A stretch of 64,000 bases of DNA, from assembly GCA_016713785.1 (NCBI GenBank), contig JADJOM010000001.1, forward strand, positions 868,001 to 932,000, written 5' to 3'. Below the pieces are notes generated by a model, which saw only the letters and a program-made list of their open reading frames with translations, searched no databases and had not been told where the DNA came from. Positions 9,111 through 17,941 of the stretch are shown piece by piece. Within the stretch, counting starts at the first letter, position 1. Every line of letters starts with the position of its first letter. The translations under genes and the position numbers were made by a program. This DNA comes from Gemmatimonadota bacterium. GTDB taxonomy: Bacteria > Gemmatimonadota > Gemmatimonadetes > Gemmatimonadales > GWC2-71-9.

Positions 9111-9557
9111 ATGAAGACCGCCACCATCACCACCAGCCGGGGCACCATCGTCGCGGAGCTGTTCGACGAGGACGCCCCGAAGACCGTCGAGAACTTCGAG
9201 AAGCTCGCCAACAGCAACTTCTACGACGGGCTGCGGTTCCACCGCGTGATCAGCAACTTCATGGTCCAGGGCGGGTGCCCCAACTCGCGCGACCCGAATG
9301 ACCCGCGCGCCGGCACCGGCGGGCCGGGCTACAAGATCAAGTGCGAGACCCAGCGCAACACCCACAAGCACGTGGCCGGCACGCTGTCGATGGCCCATGC
9401 GGGCAAGGACACCGGCGGCAGCCAGTTCTTCATCTGCCACGCGCCGCAGTCGCACCTCGACGGCGTGCACACCGTCTTCGGCCAGGTCACCACCGGGATG
9501 GACGTGGTGAACGCCATCCGCAAGAACGACGAGATCACCTCGATCCGGGTGAGCTGA
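9111..9557 (+). CDS. Cyclophilin-type peptidyl-prolyl cis-trans isomerase
   Basis: 148-residue single-domain cyclophilin with no signal peptide, so cytoplasmic. Catalytic and core motifs are present: FHRVISNFMVQGG (with Arg of the active site) around residues 43-55, SMAHAGKDTGGSQFFI around 87-102, and LDGVHTVFGQV near 112. It resembles PpiB-type enzymes, which speed proline isomerisation in folding proteins. The next gene begins at or immediately before its stop codon, suggesting co-transcription. Confidence 0.93.
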   Translation: MKTATITTSRGTIVAELFDEDAPKTVENFEKLANSNFYDGLRFHRVISNFMVQGGCPNSRDPNDPRAGTGGPGYKIKCETQRNTHKHVAGTLSMAHAGKDTGGSQFFICHAPQSHLDGVHTVFGQVTTGMDVVNAIRKNDEITSIRVS

Positions 9558-9982
9558 GCCTGCTGCTCGACTTCGCGGTGCTCGCGGACTACGCCCTGAT
9601 CGACCAGCAGGGGAAGCTCTCGGTGCTCGGCCTGTTCCAGCACGTCTGGGTGCCGGCCTTCCCCTCGGTGCATCCCCGGGCCCACCTGGTCCTCCGGGTC
9701 CGGGGCCGCCGGACCGAGATCGGCACCCACCGCATCCGGATCCGGTTCCTCGATGCGGCCGGCAACGCGCTGGTGGAGGGCGACGGGGCGGTGCATTTCG
9801 GGGAGCCGCCGGCCGGCGTCACCGACGTGGAGGCGGGCGCGGTGCTGGTCTTTGACCTGCCGCTCCCGGCGCCCGGCCAGTACGCGTTCGAGATCAGCCT
9901 GGACGGGGCCGAGGGATACCGGGTACCCCTGAGCGCCTCCCAGCTGCCGGGGCCCCCAGCGGACACCCCGACACTGCACTAG
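9554..9982 (+). CDS. DUF6941-like hypothetical protein (non-ATG start)
   Basis: About 142 residues, beginning DFAVLADYALIDQQGKLSVLG, a pattern seen in small conserved beta-sandwich proteins of the DUF6941 type (LxADYA...GKLxVLG). No ATG or GTG lies between the end of the cyclophilin gene and the conserved N-terminus; the best start is CTG at 9554, which overlaps the cyclophilin stop codon, with GTG at 9578 as an alternative that would lose conserved residues. No signal peptide. Function unknown; translation is probably coupled to the cyclophilin gene. Confidence 0.6.
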   Translation: MSLLLDFAVLADYALIDQQGKLSVLGLFQHVWVPAFPSVHPRAHLVLRVRGRRTEIGTHRIRIRFLDAAGNALVEGDGAVHFGEPPAGVTDVEAGAVLVFDLPLPAPGQYAFEISLDGAEGYRVPLSASQLPGPPADTPTLH

Positions 9983-10058
9983 AACTCCGCGCACGCATCT
10001 GCGATGTCGCCGGTCGGATCTCCGATGCGGGGTGCCAGCGCCGCATGCACGTCTCCTT

Positions 10059-10087
10059 TTGACAAAGTTGTGGCCGGGGCGTAGACT
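10059..10087 (+). promoter_or_regulatory. Sigma-70-type promoter of the FadL/SGNH operon
   Basis: Perfect -35 TTGACA (10059-10064), 17-bp spacer, -10 TAGACT (10082-10087). The expected 5' leader is about 60 nt and contains a CGGAG ribosome site shortly before the ATG at 10155. This is the best conventional promoter in the window. Confidence 0.75.
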
Positions 10088-10154
10088 AGCCTAGGCACAC
10101 CCGCAACACTCGGTTCCTCGTCAACCGATTCCTTCCTCTTTTCGGAGTTCATCT

Positions 10155-11522
10155 ATGCGGCGGTATCCGGTCTGGCTCGCCGTCTGCGGGTCGGTCGTCC
10201 TCGCGGGCGCACCCGCGTCCCTGACGGCCCAGGGGTACAGCGTCAATGAGCACAGCTCCTGTGCCATGGGCCGCGCGGGCACGGCGGTGGCCTCTCCCTG
10301 CGCGGACGGTTCCTCGATCTTCTTCAATCCGGCCGGCATCGCCAGCGCGGCGAAGGGGGTCTGGACCATCTCGACCGGCGTCACCGCGATCGCGCCGAGT
10401 GGCGGCTTCACCAACGACGCCACCGGGCTGCGCACCGACCTCGAGGACATCATCATCCCGGTCCCGGCCCTGTACATGCAGGGCGGGCTCACCGACAAGC
10501 TGAGCGTCGGCTTCGGCGCGTTCGCGCCCTACGGCCTGACCACCAAGTGGCCCGAGAAGTCCGAGGCGCGGTTCCGGGGCTACCGCAGCACCATCCGGGC
10601 GATCTACGTCCAGCCCACGCTGGCGTACAAGCTCACCAACCAGCTCAAGGTCGGCGCGGGCTTCGACGTGAACTTCCTGCACCTGGCGCTGCAGCAGCGG
10701 GTGGACCTGTTCGACCAGGACGCGGCGCCCGGGGTCACCTTCGGGAACCTGGGGTTCCAGCGCGGGACCGACATCGCAGACGTGGAATTGACGGGCAACG
10801 GCACGGGCGTGGGCTACCACCTCGGGGCGCTGTGGGAGCCGAGCCGCCGGGTCAGCTTCGGCCTGCGGTACCTCTCGCGGCAGCTGGTGAAGATCAATAG
10901 CGCCGAGGCCGCGATCGACCGGGTGTTCACCGGGATCACGCTGGCGCAGGGCAACCCGCTCGGCGCGCCGGCCGGCACCCCGCTCGACAGCGTGCTCTCG
11001 CCCCAGTTCAGCGGCAGCGGCCCGCTGCAGGACCAGGGCGGCCGGACCTGGCTGCGCATGCCGGAGCAGCTCACCGCCGGCGTCATGGTGCGCCCCATCG
11101 AGAAGCTCAAGCTGCTGCTCGACGTGACCTACACCAACTGGAAGGTGTTCGACACGATCACCATCCACACCGACCTCCTGCCGACGACCTTCCTGGCCGA
11201 GAACGCCAACGGGTCCACCGCCTGGCGCTACGGCGCCGAGTACGAGATCAGCGCTGGGAGCGTGCTCCGCGGCGGCTACCTCTTCCACGACGCGGCGCTG
11301 CCGGCCGGCTCGGTCACGCCGAACCTGCCCGAAGGCAAGCGGGCGGAGTTCACGCTCGGCTTCGGCACCCGGCTCGGGTCCAAGCTCCACGCCGACGTGG
11401 CCTACCAGTACATCCAGCAGCAGAATCGCCGCGGCCGCACCGTTGAATACGGCCTGCCCGACAACGGGCTGTTCGAGTTCAAGGCGCACCTGTTCGGCGC
11501 TACCCTGTCCTACACCTTCTGA
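10155..11522 (+). CDS. OmpP1/FadL-family outer-membrane transporter
   Basis: 455 residues with a signal peptide (cleavage after SLTAQG, about residue 26) followed by a beta-barrel of the FadL/TodX family, which lets long-chain fatty acids and other hydrophobic compounds cross the outer membrane. The family signature near the mature N-terminus is visible: GRAGTAVA...DGSSIFFNPAGIA at about residues 39-62 (NPA box of the hatch domain). The barrel ends with an aromatic residue (LSYTF), as required for assembly. It has its own strong promoter and is followed after 18 bp by an SGNH lipoprotein gene, a pairing that suggests joint use of an ester or lipid substrate. Confidence 0.92.
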   Translation: MRRYPVWLAVCGSVVLAGAPASLTAQGYSVNEHSSCAMGRAGTAVASPCADGSSIFFNPAGIASAAKGVWTISTGVTAIAPSGGFTNDATGLRTDLEDIIIPVPALYMQGGLTDKLSVGFGAFAPYGLTTKWPEKSEARFRGYRSTIRAIYVQPTLAYKLTNQLKVGAGFDVNFLHLALQQRVDLFDQDAAPGVTFGNLGFQRGTDIADVELTGNGTGVGYHLGALWEPSRRVSFGLRYLSRQLVKINSAEAAIDRVFTGITLAQGNPLGAPAGTPLDSVLSPQFSGSGPLQDQGGRTWLRMPEQLTAGVMVRPIEKLKLLLDVTYTNWKVFDTITIHTDLLPTTFLAENANGSTAWRYGAEYEISAGSVLRGGYLFHDAALPAGSVTPNLPEGKRAEFTLGFGTRLGSKLHADVAYQYIQQQNRRGRTVEYGLPDNGLFEFKAHLFGATLSYTF

Positions 11523-11540
11523 CGCCACCGGAGCCTGATC

Positions 11541-12803
11541 ATGCAGATCAAGCGACTCGTTTCGACCCTGCTCGTCGCGCTGCCGGTGCTCGCGGGATGC
11601 CGCACCGACGAGAAGCTCAACGCGCCCGACGTGCTGGACCCGATCTTCCAGCGCTACGTGTCGATGGGCAACAGCATCACCGCCGGCTACATGTCGGCGG
11701 GCATCAACGACAGCACCCAGAAGCGCTCCTACGCCGTCCTGCTCGGCGCCGCCATGGGCACCAGCTTCAACTATCCCCGGCTCAACGGCCGGGGCTGCGC
11801 CCCGCCGTTCACCAACAACGTGACGCAGGCCCGCGTCGGCGGCGGCACCTCGACCACCTGTGACCTGCGGGTCCCGCTCGAGGGCACCCTCAACAACACC
11901 GCCGTCCCCGGCGCGCGGGTGCAGGAGCTGCTCAGCAACTTCGGCGTGCCCGTCTCGTCGTCGAACGCGCTGACCACGTTCTTCCTCGGCGGCAAGACGC
12001 AGATCCAGCGCATGACCGAGGCCCAGCCCACCTTCGTGACGGTGTGGATCGGCAACAACGACGTGCTGGGCTCGCTGACCAGCTCGGCCAATCCCGGCAA
12101 CCCGGCGCTGGTCACCCCACTCAACACCTTCACCGCCCAGTACGACTCGGTCCTCGACGCCATCGAGGCCACCGGGGCCCGCGCCGCGCTGGTGACGGTC
12201 GGCGACGTGAGCGTGATTCCCTATGCCTCGAAGGGCGCGATCTGGTACTGCCTCAAGAACGGCGGCTGCCCCGCGCCGCTCCCGCCGCAGGACCCCACGC
12301 TCGCCGGCATCCCGACGTTCACGGTGAACGTCAGCTGCGCGCCGGTTCCGCCCGCCGGCGGCGGCCTCAGCATCCTGGTGCCGTGGACCGTGGGCCTCAC
12401 CAAGCTGAGCACGGCCATCGCCGGGTTCCCCGCCACCATTGATTGCTCGGTGGACAACGAGGTGGTGACCAGCGCCGAGCTGACCGGGCTGGTGACCGCG
12501 GTGGCCGGGTTCAACGCCCACATCGTGGCTGAGGGCGCGGCCCGCGGCATGGCGGTCTTCGACATCAACCCGACCCTCGGCGCGCTGGTCCTCAACGGGA
12601 CCATCCCCCAGTTCCCGAACATCGCGGGTGCGGCCGTGGGACAGCCGGTGACCTTCGGCACGATGTTCACGCTCGACGGGGTCCACCCGAGCGCGCTGGC
12701 CCACCAGATCGTGGCCGACTCCCTGGCCTCAGTCATCAACGCCACCTACGGGACCAGCCTGCCGGTCCCGGTCTGCGGCACGGTGAGCTGCCCGGCGCCC
12801 TGA
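11541..12803 (+). CDS. SGNH/GDSL-family lipoprotein hydrolase
   Basis: 420 residues. A lipoprotein signal peptide ends in the lipobox LAGC (Cys about residue 20). The SGNH blocks are readable: MGNSITAGY (nucleophile serine, about residue 46), GNNDVLG (block III Asn, about residue 172) and DGVHPSALAHQ (catalytic Asp and His, about residue 378). A long insertion with several cysteines lies between blocks III and V. Expected to act on esters at the outer membrane or in the periplasm; the neighbouring FadL porin suggests a lipid substrate or export of the product, but this is inference. Confidence 0.85.
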   Translation: MQIKRLVSTLLVALPVLAGCRTDEKLNAPDVLDPIFQRYVSMGNSITAGYMSAGINDSTQKRSYAVLLGAAMGTSFNYPRLNGRGCAPPFTNNVTQARVGGGTSTTCDLRVPLEGTLNNTAVPGARVQELLSNFGVPVSSSNALTTFFLGGKTQIQRMTEAQPTFVTVWIGNNDVLGSLTSSANPGNPALVTPLNTFTAQYDSVLDAIEATGARAALVTVGDVSVIPYASKGAIWYCLKNGGCPAPLPPQDPTLAGIPTFTVNVSCAPVPPAGGGLSILVPWTVGLTKLSTAIAGFPATIDCSVDNEVVTSAELTGLVTAVAGFNAHIVAEGAARGMAVFDINPTLGALVLNGTIPQFPNIAGAAVGQPVTFGTMFTLDGVHPSALAHQIVADSLASVINATYGTSLPVPVCGTVSCPAP

Positions 12804-12829
12804 CGCCCGGCGAGCGCTGCCGTGATCTC

Positions 12830-12862
12830 CGGCCCCCCGTTGCCTCCGGCGGCGGGGGGCCG
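12830..12862 (+). terminator. Hairpin after the FadL/SGNH operon
   Basis: Ten-base stem (12830-12839 paired with 12853-12862) with a 13-nt loop, followed by a short weak TTCATT stretch, 27 bp after the SGNH stop codon and just before the HD-domain gene. Plausible intrinsic terminator with a poor T-run. Confidence 0.5.
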
Positions 12863-12875
12863 TTCATTGCAGGCC

Positions 12876-13457
12876 ATGACTTGGACCCGCGATCGCGCCC
12901 TGGCGCTCATGCACGAGTACACCCCGTCCGACGCCCTCCGGAAGCACATGTACGCCGTCGAGGCGGCCATGCGGGCCATGGCGGTTCGCGGGGGGGAGGA
13001 TCCCGACGCCTGGGGACTGGTGGGGCTGCTGCACGACTTTGACTATGAGCGCTATCCCAACGCCGCCCGCTCCGCCATGGAGGAACATCCCTCCGAAGGC
13101 GTGCGGCTCCTTGCGTCGCAGGGCCTCCCTGAGCCGATGCAGCGGGCCATCCTTGGCCATGCGGGCTATACCGGGGTGCCCCGCGACACGCCCATGGCGC
13201 GCGCGCTCTTTGCGGTAGACGAACTCTGCGGATTCCTGGTGGCGTGCGCCCTGGTCCGCCCGTCGCGGAGCCTGCAGGACCTCGAGGTGGCCAGTGTCCG
13301 GAAGAAGCTCAAGGACAAGGCCTTTGCCCGCGGCGTGAGCCGCGAGGACGTGCTGCAGGGCGCCACCGAGCTCGGCGTGCCGCTCGAGGAACTCATCGCC
13401 TTCGTGCTCGAGGCCCTGCGCCCCATCGAGCGCGAGCTGGGGCTGGGCACGGGATGA
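12876..13457 (+). CDS. HD-domain phosphohydrolase-like protein
   Basis: 193 residues. The metal-binding HD pair is LLHDFDYERYP at about residue 50, preceded by a conserved His (LRKHMYAVEAAM, residue 23) and followed by ILGHAGY at about residue 92, giving the H...HD...H pattern of small HD hydrolases. Proteins of this subgroup are often annotated only as HDIG/HD domain proteins and the substrate is unknown. The stop codon overlaps the start of the phospholipase D gene (ATGA), so the two are translationally coupled. Confidence 0.8.
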   Translation: MTWTRDRALALMHEYTPSDALRKHMYAVEAAMRAMAVRGGEDPDAWGLVGLLHDFDYERYPNAARSAMEEHPSEGVRLLASQGLPEPMQRAILGHAGYTGVPRDTPMARALFAVDELCGFLVACALVRPSRSLQDLEVASVRKKLKDKAFARGVSREDVLQGATELGVPLEELIAFVLEALRPIERELGLGTG

Positions 13458-14872
13458 CCGGGCCGGCGGAGCGGCCGACCCGGATCTCGACCACGAGCCG
13501 GCCGGCGACGCAGCGGGCCATCGACCGCGCGGCCGCCGCCCGGCCCATCCCGGGGAACCGGGTGGCCCTGCTGCAGGACGGGCCCGCCGCCTACGGCGCC
13601 ATGCTCGCGCTGATCGAGGGCGCCACCCGGTTCATCCACTTCGAGAACTACATCATCCGCGACGACGCCACCGGCTGGCGTTTCGCGGAGGCCCTCGCCG
13701 CCCGCGCCCGCACCGGCCTCCCGGTGCGGGTGCTGTACGACTGGCTCGGCTCCATCGGCACCGGCCGGGCCTACTGGCGCTTCCTCCGCCAGGCCGGCTG
13801 CGAGGTGCGCTGCTTCGGGACACCCTCCCTGATCCGCCCCCTCCGCCTCATCGCGCGCGACCACCGGAAGCTGGTGGTGGCCGATGGCGTCCGCGCCGTG
13901 GTCGGGGGACTCTGCATCGGTGATGAATGGGCCGGCGATCCGGCCCGCGGCATCCCGCCCTGGCGCGACACCGCCGTGCTCATCGAGGGACCCGCCAGCC
14001 ACGCACTCGACCTGGCGTTTGCGCGGGTCTGGGCCCGCGCCGGGCTGCCGCTCCCGGAGGAGGAGCACGCCGCCGAGGCGCCCGCCATGGGCGATGCGGC
14101 GGTGCGGATCGTGGTGGGGGAACCGGGCAAGCAGCGCGCCTACCGGGTGCTCGAGTACCTGACCGCCGGGTGCCGCCGCCGGCTGTGGATCGTCGATGCC
14201 TACCTGGTGCCGCCCGCCCGGCTGTTCGAGGTAATGGCGCTCGCCGAGCGCGACGGCGTGGACATCCGGCTGCTGGTGCCCGGCGCCAGCGACGTCCCGC
14301 TGGTGCGGAACCTCACCCGGCTCGGCTACCGCGACATCCTCCGCGCGGGGCTGCGGATCTTCGAGTGGGACGGGCCCATGATCCACGCCAAGACCATGGT
14401 GGCGGACGGCCGGTGGGTGCGCGTGGGCACCAGCAACCTGAACGCGTCGAGCCTGGTGGGGAACTACGAACTCGACGTGGTCATCGAGGACCCGGCGCTC
14501 GCCCGCGCCATGGAACAGCAGTTCCGGCGCGACATCGCCCAGAGCAGCGAGGTGGTGCGGCAGGTGCGCCGCGGGCCGGCGGCGCTGCGCGGCGTGATGC
14601 CGAGCCGCCTGGCCCGGCGCGGGGAGCGGGGCGTGGCCGGGCGGCGGCGAGGCCGGCGGGAGTTCCGGGCCCGCACGGTGGTGGCCGCCCGCCGGCTGGT
14701 CAGCGGCGCGTTCCGGTCGCTCGTCGGCCCCGGCATCCTGGCGCTCGCCGTCCTCGGCGTGCTCTTCGTGGGGCTGCCGACGGTGATGAGTTACGTCTTC
14801 GGGGGGATCTGCCTCTGGTTTGCGGCGGTGCTCGGGGTCCAGGCCTGGGGACGCCGCGGCGGGTGGGGATGA
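13454..14872 (+). CDS. Phospholipase D-family protein (cardiolipin synthase-like)
   Basis: 472 residues with two complete HKD motifs: HRKLVVAD (about residue 137) and HAKTMVAD (about residue 311), the catalytic pair of the phospholipase D superfamily. The order and spacing fit cardiolipin synthase-like enzymes, which join two phosphatidyl groups at the inner membrane. Unlike classical Cls, which has two N-terminal membrane helices, this protein has an Arg-rich stretch (about 380-400) and two C-terminal hydrophobic helices (about 420-465). The start overlaps the HD gene stop by 4 bp. Enzyme class is secure, exact lipid substrate inferred. Confidence 0.85.
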   Translation: MTGPAERPTRISTTSRPATQRAIDRAAAARPIPGNRVALLQDGPAAYGAMLALIEGATRFIHFENYIIRDDATGWRFAEALAARARTGLPVRVLYDWLGSIGTGRAYWRFLRQAGCEVRCFGTPSLIRPLRLIARDHRKLVVADGVRAVVGGLCIGDEWAGDPARGIPPWRDTAVLIEGPASHALDLAFARVWARAGLPLPEEEHAAEAPAMGDAAVRIVVGEPGKQRAYRVLEYLTAGCRRRLWIVDAYLVPPARLFEVMALAERDGVDIRLLVPGASDVPLVRNLTRLGYRDILRAGLRIFEWDGPMIHAKTMVADGRWVRVGTSNLNASSLVGNYELDVVIEDPALARAMEQQFRRDIAQSSEVVRQVRRGPAALRGVMPSRLARRGERGVAGRRRGRREFRARTVVAARRLVSGAFRSLVGPGILALAVLGVLFVGLPTVMSYVFGGICLWFAAVLGVQAWGRRGGWG

Positions 14873-14879
14873 TCGACGC

Positions 14880-15782
14880 CTAGGCCCGCGCGCGCGCCTC
14901 CTCGTACCAGCGGGCCACGGCCGCGTGCTCCTCGGTAGCGCCCAGCCGCTCCAGCAGCCCGAGCGCCGCCGCCACATCCGCGCCCGCCTCCGCCCAGCGC
15001 CGCTCGACAGCACCCAGCCGCGCCCGGGCCTCGAGCGCCTCCGCCTCGATGAGCGGGCTGCCGTACTCCCGGGCCAGGCCCACGGCACGATCCAGCGCGG
15101 CACGCGCGGCGGTCACCTGCCCCAGCGCGGTCCGCGCGGCGCCCGCGAGCCGCAGCGCATCGGCCTCGCCAAGGTAGTCGGGGATGGCCGCGTACTGCTC
15201 GGCCCCGAGCCGGGCCCCGGCTTCCGCCACCACCGCCTCGCCCCGGCGCAGCGACAGGTCGCCCCGGCCCACGTGGGCCATGGCCAGCAGCCGCTGGTTC
15301 CCCGCCTCGCGGGCGTACCCGATGGCGCGCCGCTCATAGCGGTCGGCGGGGTCGTACTGTCCCAGGTCCCGGTAGGCAATGGCCAGGTTGTGGCAGGTCT
15401 CGGCGAGGCCGGCGGTGCTGCCGATGCGCTGGTAGGCGGGAATCGCCAGCTGGTACTGGGTGAGCGCCTCCTCCCGCCGCCCGGTGAGGTTGGCGATCAT
15501 GCCGAGGTTGTTGCAGGCCCGCGCCAGCACCAGCGGATCGGCCGCCTGGCTCGCGAGGTCCAGCGCCCGCGCGAAGGCGGCACTCGCCTCCGGCAGCTCG
15601 CCCAGCTCGAAGTGGGCGGCCCCCAGCATGTTCACCGCCCGCCGGTAGATGGCCGCATCCCCCCGCTCCAGTGCCGGCATCGCGGCGAGGAGGCGTTCGC
15701 GGGCGGGCCGCAGCAGCCCCTGGCGGAGCTCGCGCTCCGCCGCGGCGACTTCGTCCGGCACCTCGTGGGGATGGGCGGTCAT
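14880..15782 (-). CDS. Tetratricopeptide-repeat protein
   Basis: 300 residues made almost wholly of helical TPR-like repeats: ACNNLGMIANLTGRREEAL and CHNLAIAYRDLGQYDPA show the consensus most clearly (about residues 88-145), and the C-terminal half continues with Ala-rich helical pairs. No signal peptide, so cytoplasmic; a scaffold role is likely. Start is ATG at 15782, with an AGGAG ribosome site upstream; earlier in-frame sequence runs into the neighbouring lipoprotein gene. It is third in a leftward group after the sigma-54-type regulator and the lipoprotein, 11 bp beyond the latter. Confidence 0.8.
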   Translation of the reverse strand: MTAHPHEVPDEVAAAERELRQGLLRPARERLLAAMPALERGDAAIYRRAVNMLGAAHFELGELPEASAAFARALDLASQAADPLVLARACNNLGMIANLTGRREEALTQYQLAIPAYQRIGSTAGLAETCHNLAIAYRDLGQYDPADRYERRAIGYAREAGNQRLLAMAHVGRGDLSLRRGEAVVAEAGARLGAEQYAAIPDYLGEADALRLAGAARTALGQVTAARAALDRAVGLAREYGSPLIEAEALEARARLGAVERRWAEAGADVAAALGLLERLGATEEHAAVARWYEEARARA

Positions 15783-15793
15783 GCCATGTGCTC

Positions 15794-16429
15794 CTAGTAG
15801 GCCACGGCGTAACGGGTGAAGCCGGGCACATCCGCTTCGACTTCCTGCTCCACGGTGTCGACGCTGCTCACCAGCGGCGACCACGGGTCCCCGAGCTGCT
15901 CTTCCTTCCAGATCTGCAGGCCGAGCAGGATCGTGGTGTCGGCCGCGGTGACGAACCCGTCCTCGTCGAGATCCGGGTCGGCGTCGCGGAACTTGATCCA
16001 CAGCCGGGCCGGCCTCGACGGGTTGAACACCAGCCCCGAGGGCGCAAACTGGATGATCAGGTTCGCGGTATCGCTCACCGTCACCGTGATCAGGACGGAG
16101 TCACCGCTGGCGAGCGGGTTCCCCGCGCTGTCGCTCACCAGGGTCCGGTCGTCCACCCGGAAGCGGATGAACTCGAAGGAATCGGTGGCCCCGGCGGCCT
16201 TCTGGTACATGAGCCGGAGCTCGCGCCGCTCGCCGCGCACCGCCCAGAAGCTCTGGGTACGCTCGGCGAGGGGCGGCGCGGTCACGGCGGGACGCAGGAA
16301 GGTCAGACTGTCCTGCGACACCGTGGTGTCGGTGGGGTCGGGGCCGTTGCCACCGCCCCCATCAGAGGCGGTGCTGCAGGCCAGGGCCAGGGCGGCGAGG
16401 GTCGCAAGGGAAACGAATCGGGGAGACAT
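15794..16429 (-). CDS. Lipoprotein with dockerin/EF-hand-like calcium motif
   Basis: 211 residues. Lipobox LALAC (Cys about residue 18) followed by a Gly/Asp/Pro-rich tether. The central part has beta-sandwich character, and DADPDLDEDGFVTAADTTIL (about residues 148-167) resembles a dockerin/EF-hand calcium loop. Similar cell-surface lipoproteins are frequent in Gemmatimonadota but have no assigned function. Its start overlaps the stop of the sigma-54-type regulator by one base (TGATG), so the two genes are probably co-translated, and it may report to or be controlled by that regulator. Confidence 0.7.
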   Translation of the reverse strand: MSPRFVSLATLAALALACSTASDGGGGNGPDPTDTTVSQDSLTFLRPAVTAPPLAERTQSFWAVRGERRELRLMYQKAAGATDSFEFIRFRVDDRTLVSDSAGNPLASGDSVLITVTVSDTANLIIQFAPSGLVFNPSRPARLWIKFRDADPDLDEDGFVTAADTTILLGLQIWKEEQLGDPWSPLVSSVDTVEQEVEADVPGFTRYAVAY

Positions 16430-17778
16430 CAGAATTCATCCTCGGTGAGGGCGGCCTGCCGTCCGCGGGGGGCCAGCAGTCGGAGCAGGCGGGTACGGGA
16501 GATCCCGAGGCGGCGCGCCGCCTCGCTCTTGTTGCCGTCGGCCAGCCGGACCATGGAGGCGGCGGCGGCGCGGACGATGTCGGACATCGCGGCGGGGAAC
16601 GGCACGCCGTCGGCGGACGACAGCGGCCGGGCGGTATCGAGCCCCAGGTCGGCGGCGTCGAGGACCCCGCCGTCGCACATCAGCAGCGCCCGCTCGATCA
16701 CGTTGCGCAGCTCGCGGATGTTCCCGCTCCACGGGTGCGCGAGCAACCGGCGCTCGGCGGCCGGCGACAGGGCCGGGACGGCGATCCCGTATTCCCCGGC
16801 GAAGCGGCGCAGGAAGCTCCCGGTGAGCAGCAGCAGGTCCTTGCCGCGCTCGCGCAGCGCGGGCAGGCGCAGCCCCACCACGTTGAGCCGGTAGTACAGG
16901 TCCTCGCGGAACTCGCCCCGGCGCGAGGCTTCGGCCAGGTCCACGTGGGTGGCGGCGATGACCCGGACATCCACCGCCATGGTGGTGGTCCCGCCGACCC
17001 GCCGGATCTCGCGCTGCTCCAGCACCCGGAGCAGCTTGCCCTGCAGCGGCAGGGAGAGGTGGCCGATCTCGTCGAGGAAGATCGTCCCGCCGTTGGCCAC
17101 CTCGAACAGCCCGGGCTTGGCGGCGCTCGCGTCGGTGAAGGCGCCCTTCTCGTGCCCGAACAGCTCGCTCTCCAGCAGGTTCTCCGGGATCGCGGCGCAG
17201 TTCACATCCACGAACGGCGCCTTCTTGCGCGGCCCGTTGTAGTGGACCGCCCGCGCCAGCAGCTCCTTGCCCGTCCCGGTCTCGCCGCCGATGAGCACCG
17301 TGACCGCGCCGTGCGGGATGATTCGCGCCGCGCGGTCCAGGGTCTCCCGCAGGGCCGGGCTCTCGCCCAGGATGCCGTCGAACTGGTACTTGGATGCCTC
17401 GAGGGTGGTGAAGCTGGCCGAGGCCCCGGCCGTCCGCACCCGCTCGGCCTGCTGCGCCAGCCAGCCCTGCAGCAGCGCCAGGTCCTGCGGCAGCGCGAAG
17501 TACTCCCGCGCCCCGGCCCGCATGGCCCGGATGGCGATCCGGTGCTCGGCCGCGGCACCCACCACCGCGATCTCCGGGTGGGTGCCCCGGACGGCCTCCA
17601 GCCGGTCCACGATCTGGTCCTCCACCCCCGCGGCGTTCAGGACCACGACGGCCGCCTCAGCGGATGCCCGTTCCCCGACCACCAGCTCGAACCCGGCCGC
17701 GGCCGCGAGGCCTGGCCAGATGGCGGCGAAGGAATCGCTCGCGGCGAGCAGGGCGAGCTGGGGCAGCGGTTGCGGCAC
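16429..17778 (-). CDS. Sigma-54-interacting AAA+ transcriptional regulator (NtrC-like)
   Basis: 449 residues: a degenerate receiver-like domain (about 1-115), AAA+ domain (about 130-370) and a Fis-type helix-turn-helix (NKSEAARRLGISRTRLLRLL, near 415-435). Walker A is GETGTGKE and Walker B is GGTIFLDEIG. The sigma-54 contact loop reads GAFTDA rather than the usual GAFTGA. The receiver region has LNAAG where a phosphorylated Asp is expected, so phosphorylation is unlikely. GTG at 17778 is taken as start because the receiver-like fold begins there (QLALLAASDSF); a longer open frame upstream is low-complexity. It leads a three-gene leftward group with a lipoprotein and a TPR protein. Confidence 0.85.
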   Translation of the reverse strand: MPQPLPQLALLAASDSFAAIWPGLAAAAGFELVVGERASAEAAVVVLNAAGVEDQIVDRLEAVRGTHPEIAVVGAAAEHRIAIRAMRAGAREYFALPQDLALLQGWLAQQAERVRTAGASASFTTLEASKYQFDGILGESPALRETLDRAARIIPHGAVTVLIGGETGTGKELLARAVHYNGPRKKAPFVDVNCAAIPENLLESELFGHEKGAFTDASAAKPGLFEVANGGTIFLDEIGHLSLPLQGKLLRVLEQREIRRVGGTTTMAVDVRVIAATHVDLAEASRRGEFREDLYYRLNVVGLRLPALRERGKDLLLLTGSFLRRFAGEYGIAVPALSPAAERRLLAHPWSGNIRELRNVIERALLMCDGGVLDAADLGLDTARPLSSADGVPFPAAMSDIVRAAAASMVRLADGNKSEAARRLGISRTRLLRLLAPRGRQAALTEDEF

Positions 17779-17941
17779 GGATCCTCGGGCATTCGGGGAA
17801 GGGCGGCCTGCACTGCCCCCCTCCAAGGCACGAAGTGGACCGGAATGCTCCAGCAAGGCCGTGCCTCCAAACCCTTTACCAACAAACACTTTACTAATCA
17901 CGGATCGGCGGGGCCGGCCCTGGCTGTGGTGACGAATTGTG

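Noticed and set aside
17826..17900. Possible sigma-54 promoter (GGCACGGCCTTGC) upstream of the NtrC-type regulator
   Set aside because: The distance between the GG and GC elements is one base too short (11 instead of 12), and the start of the gene is uncertain.
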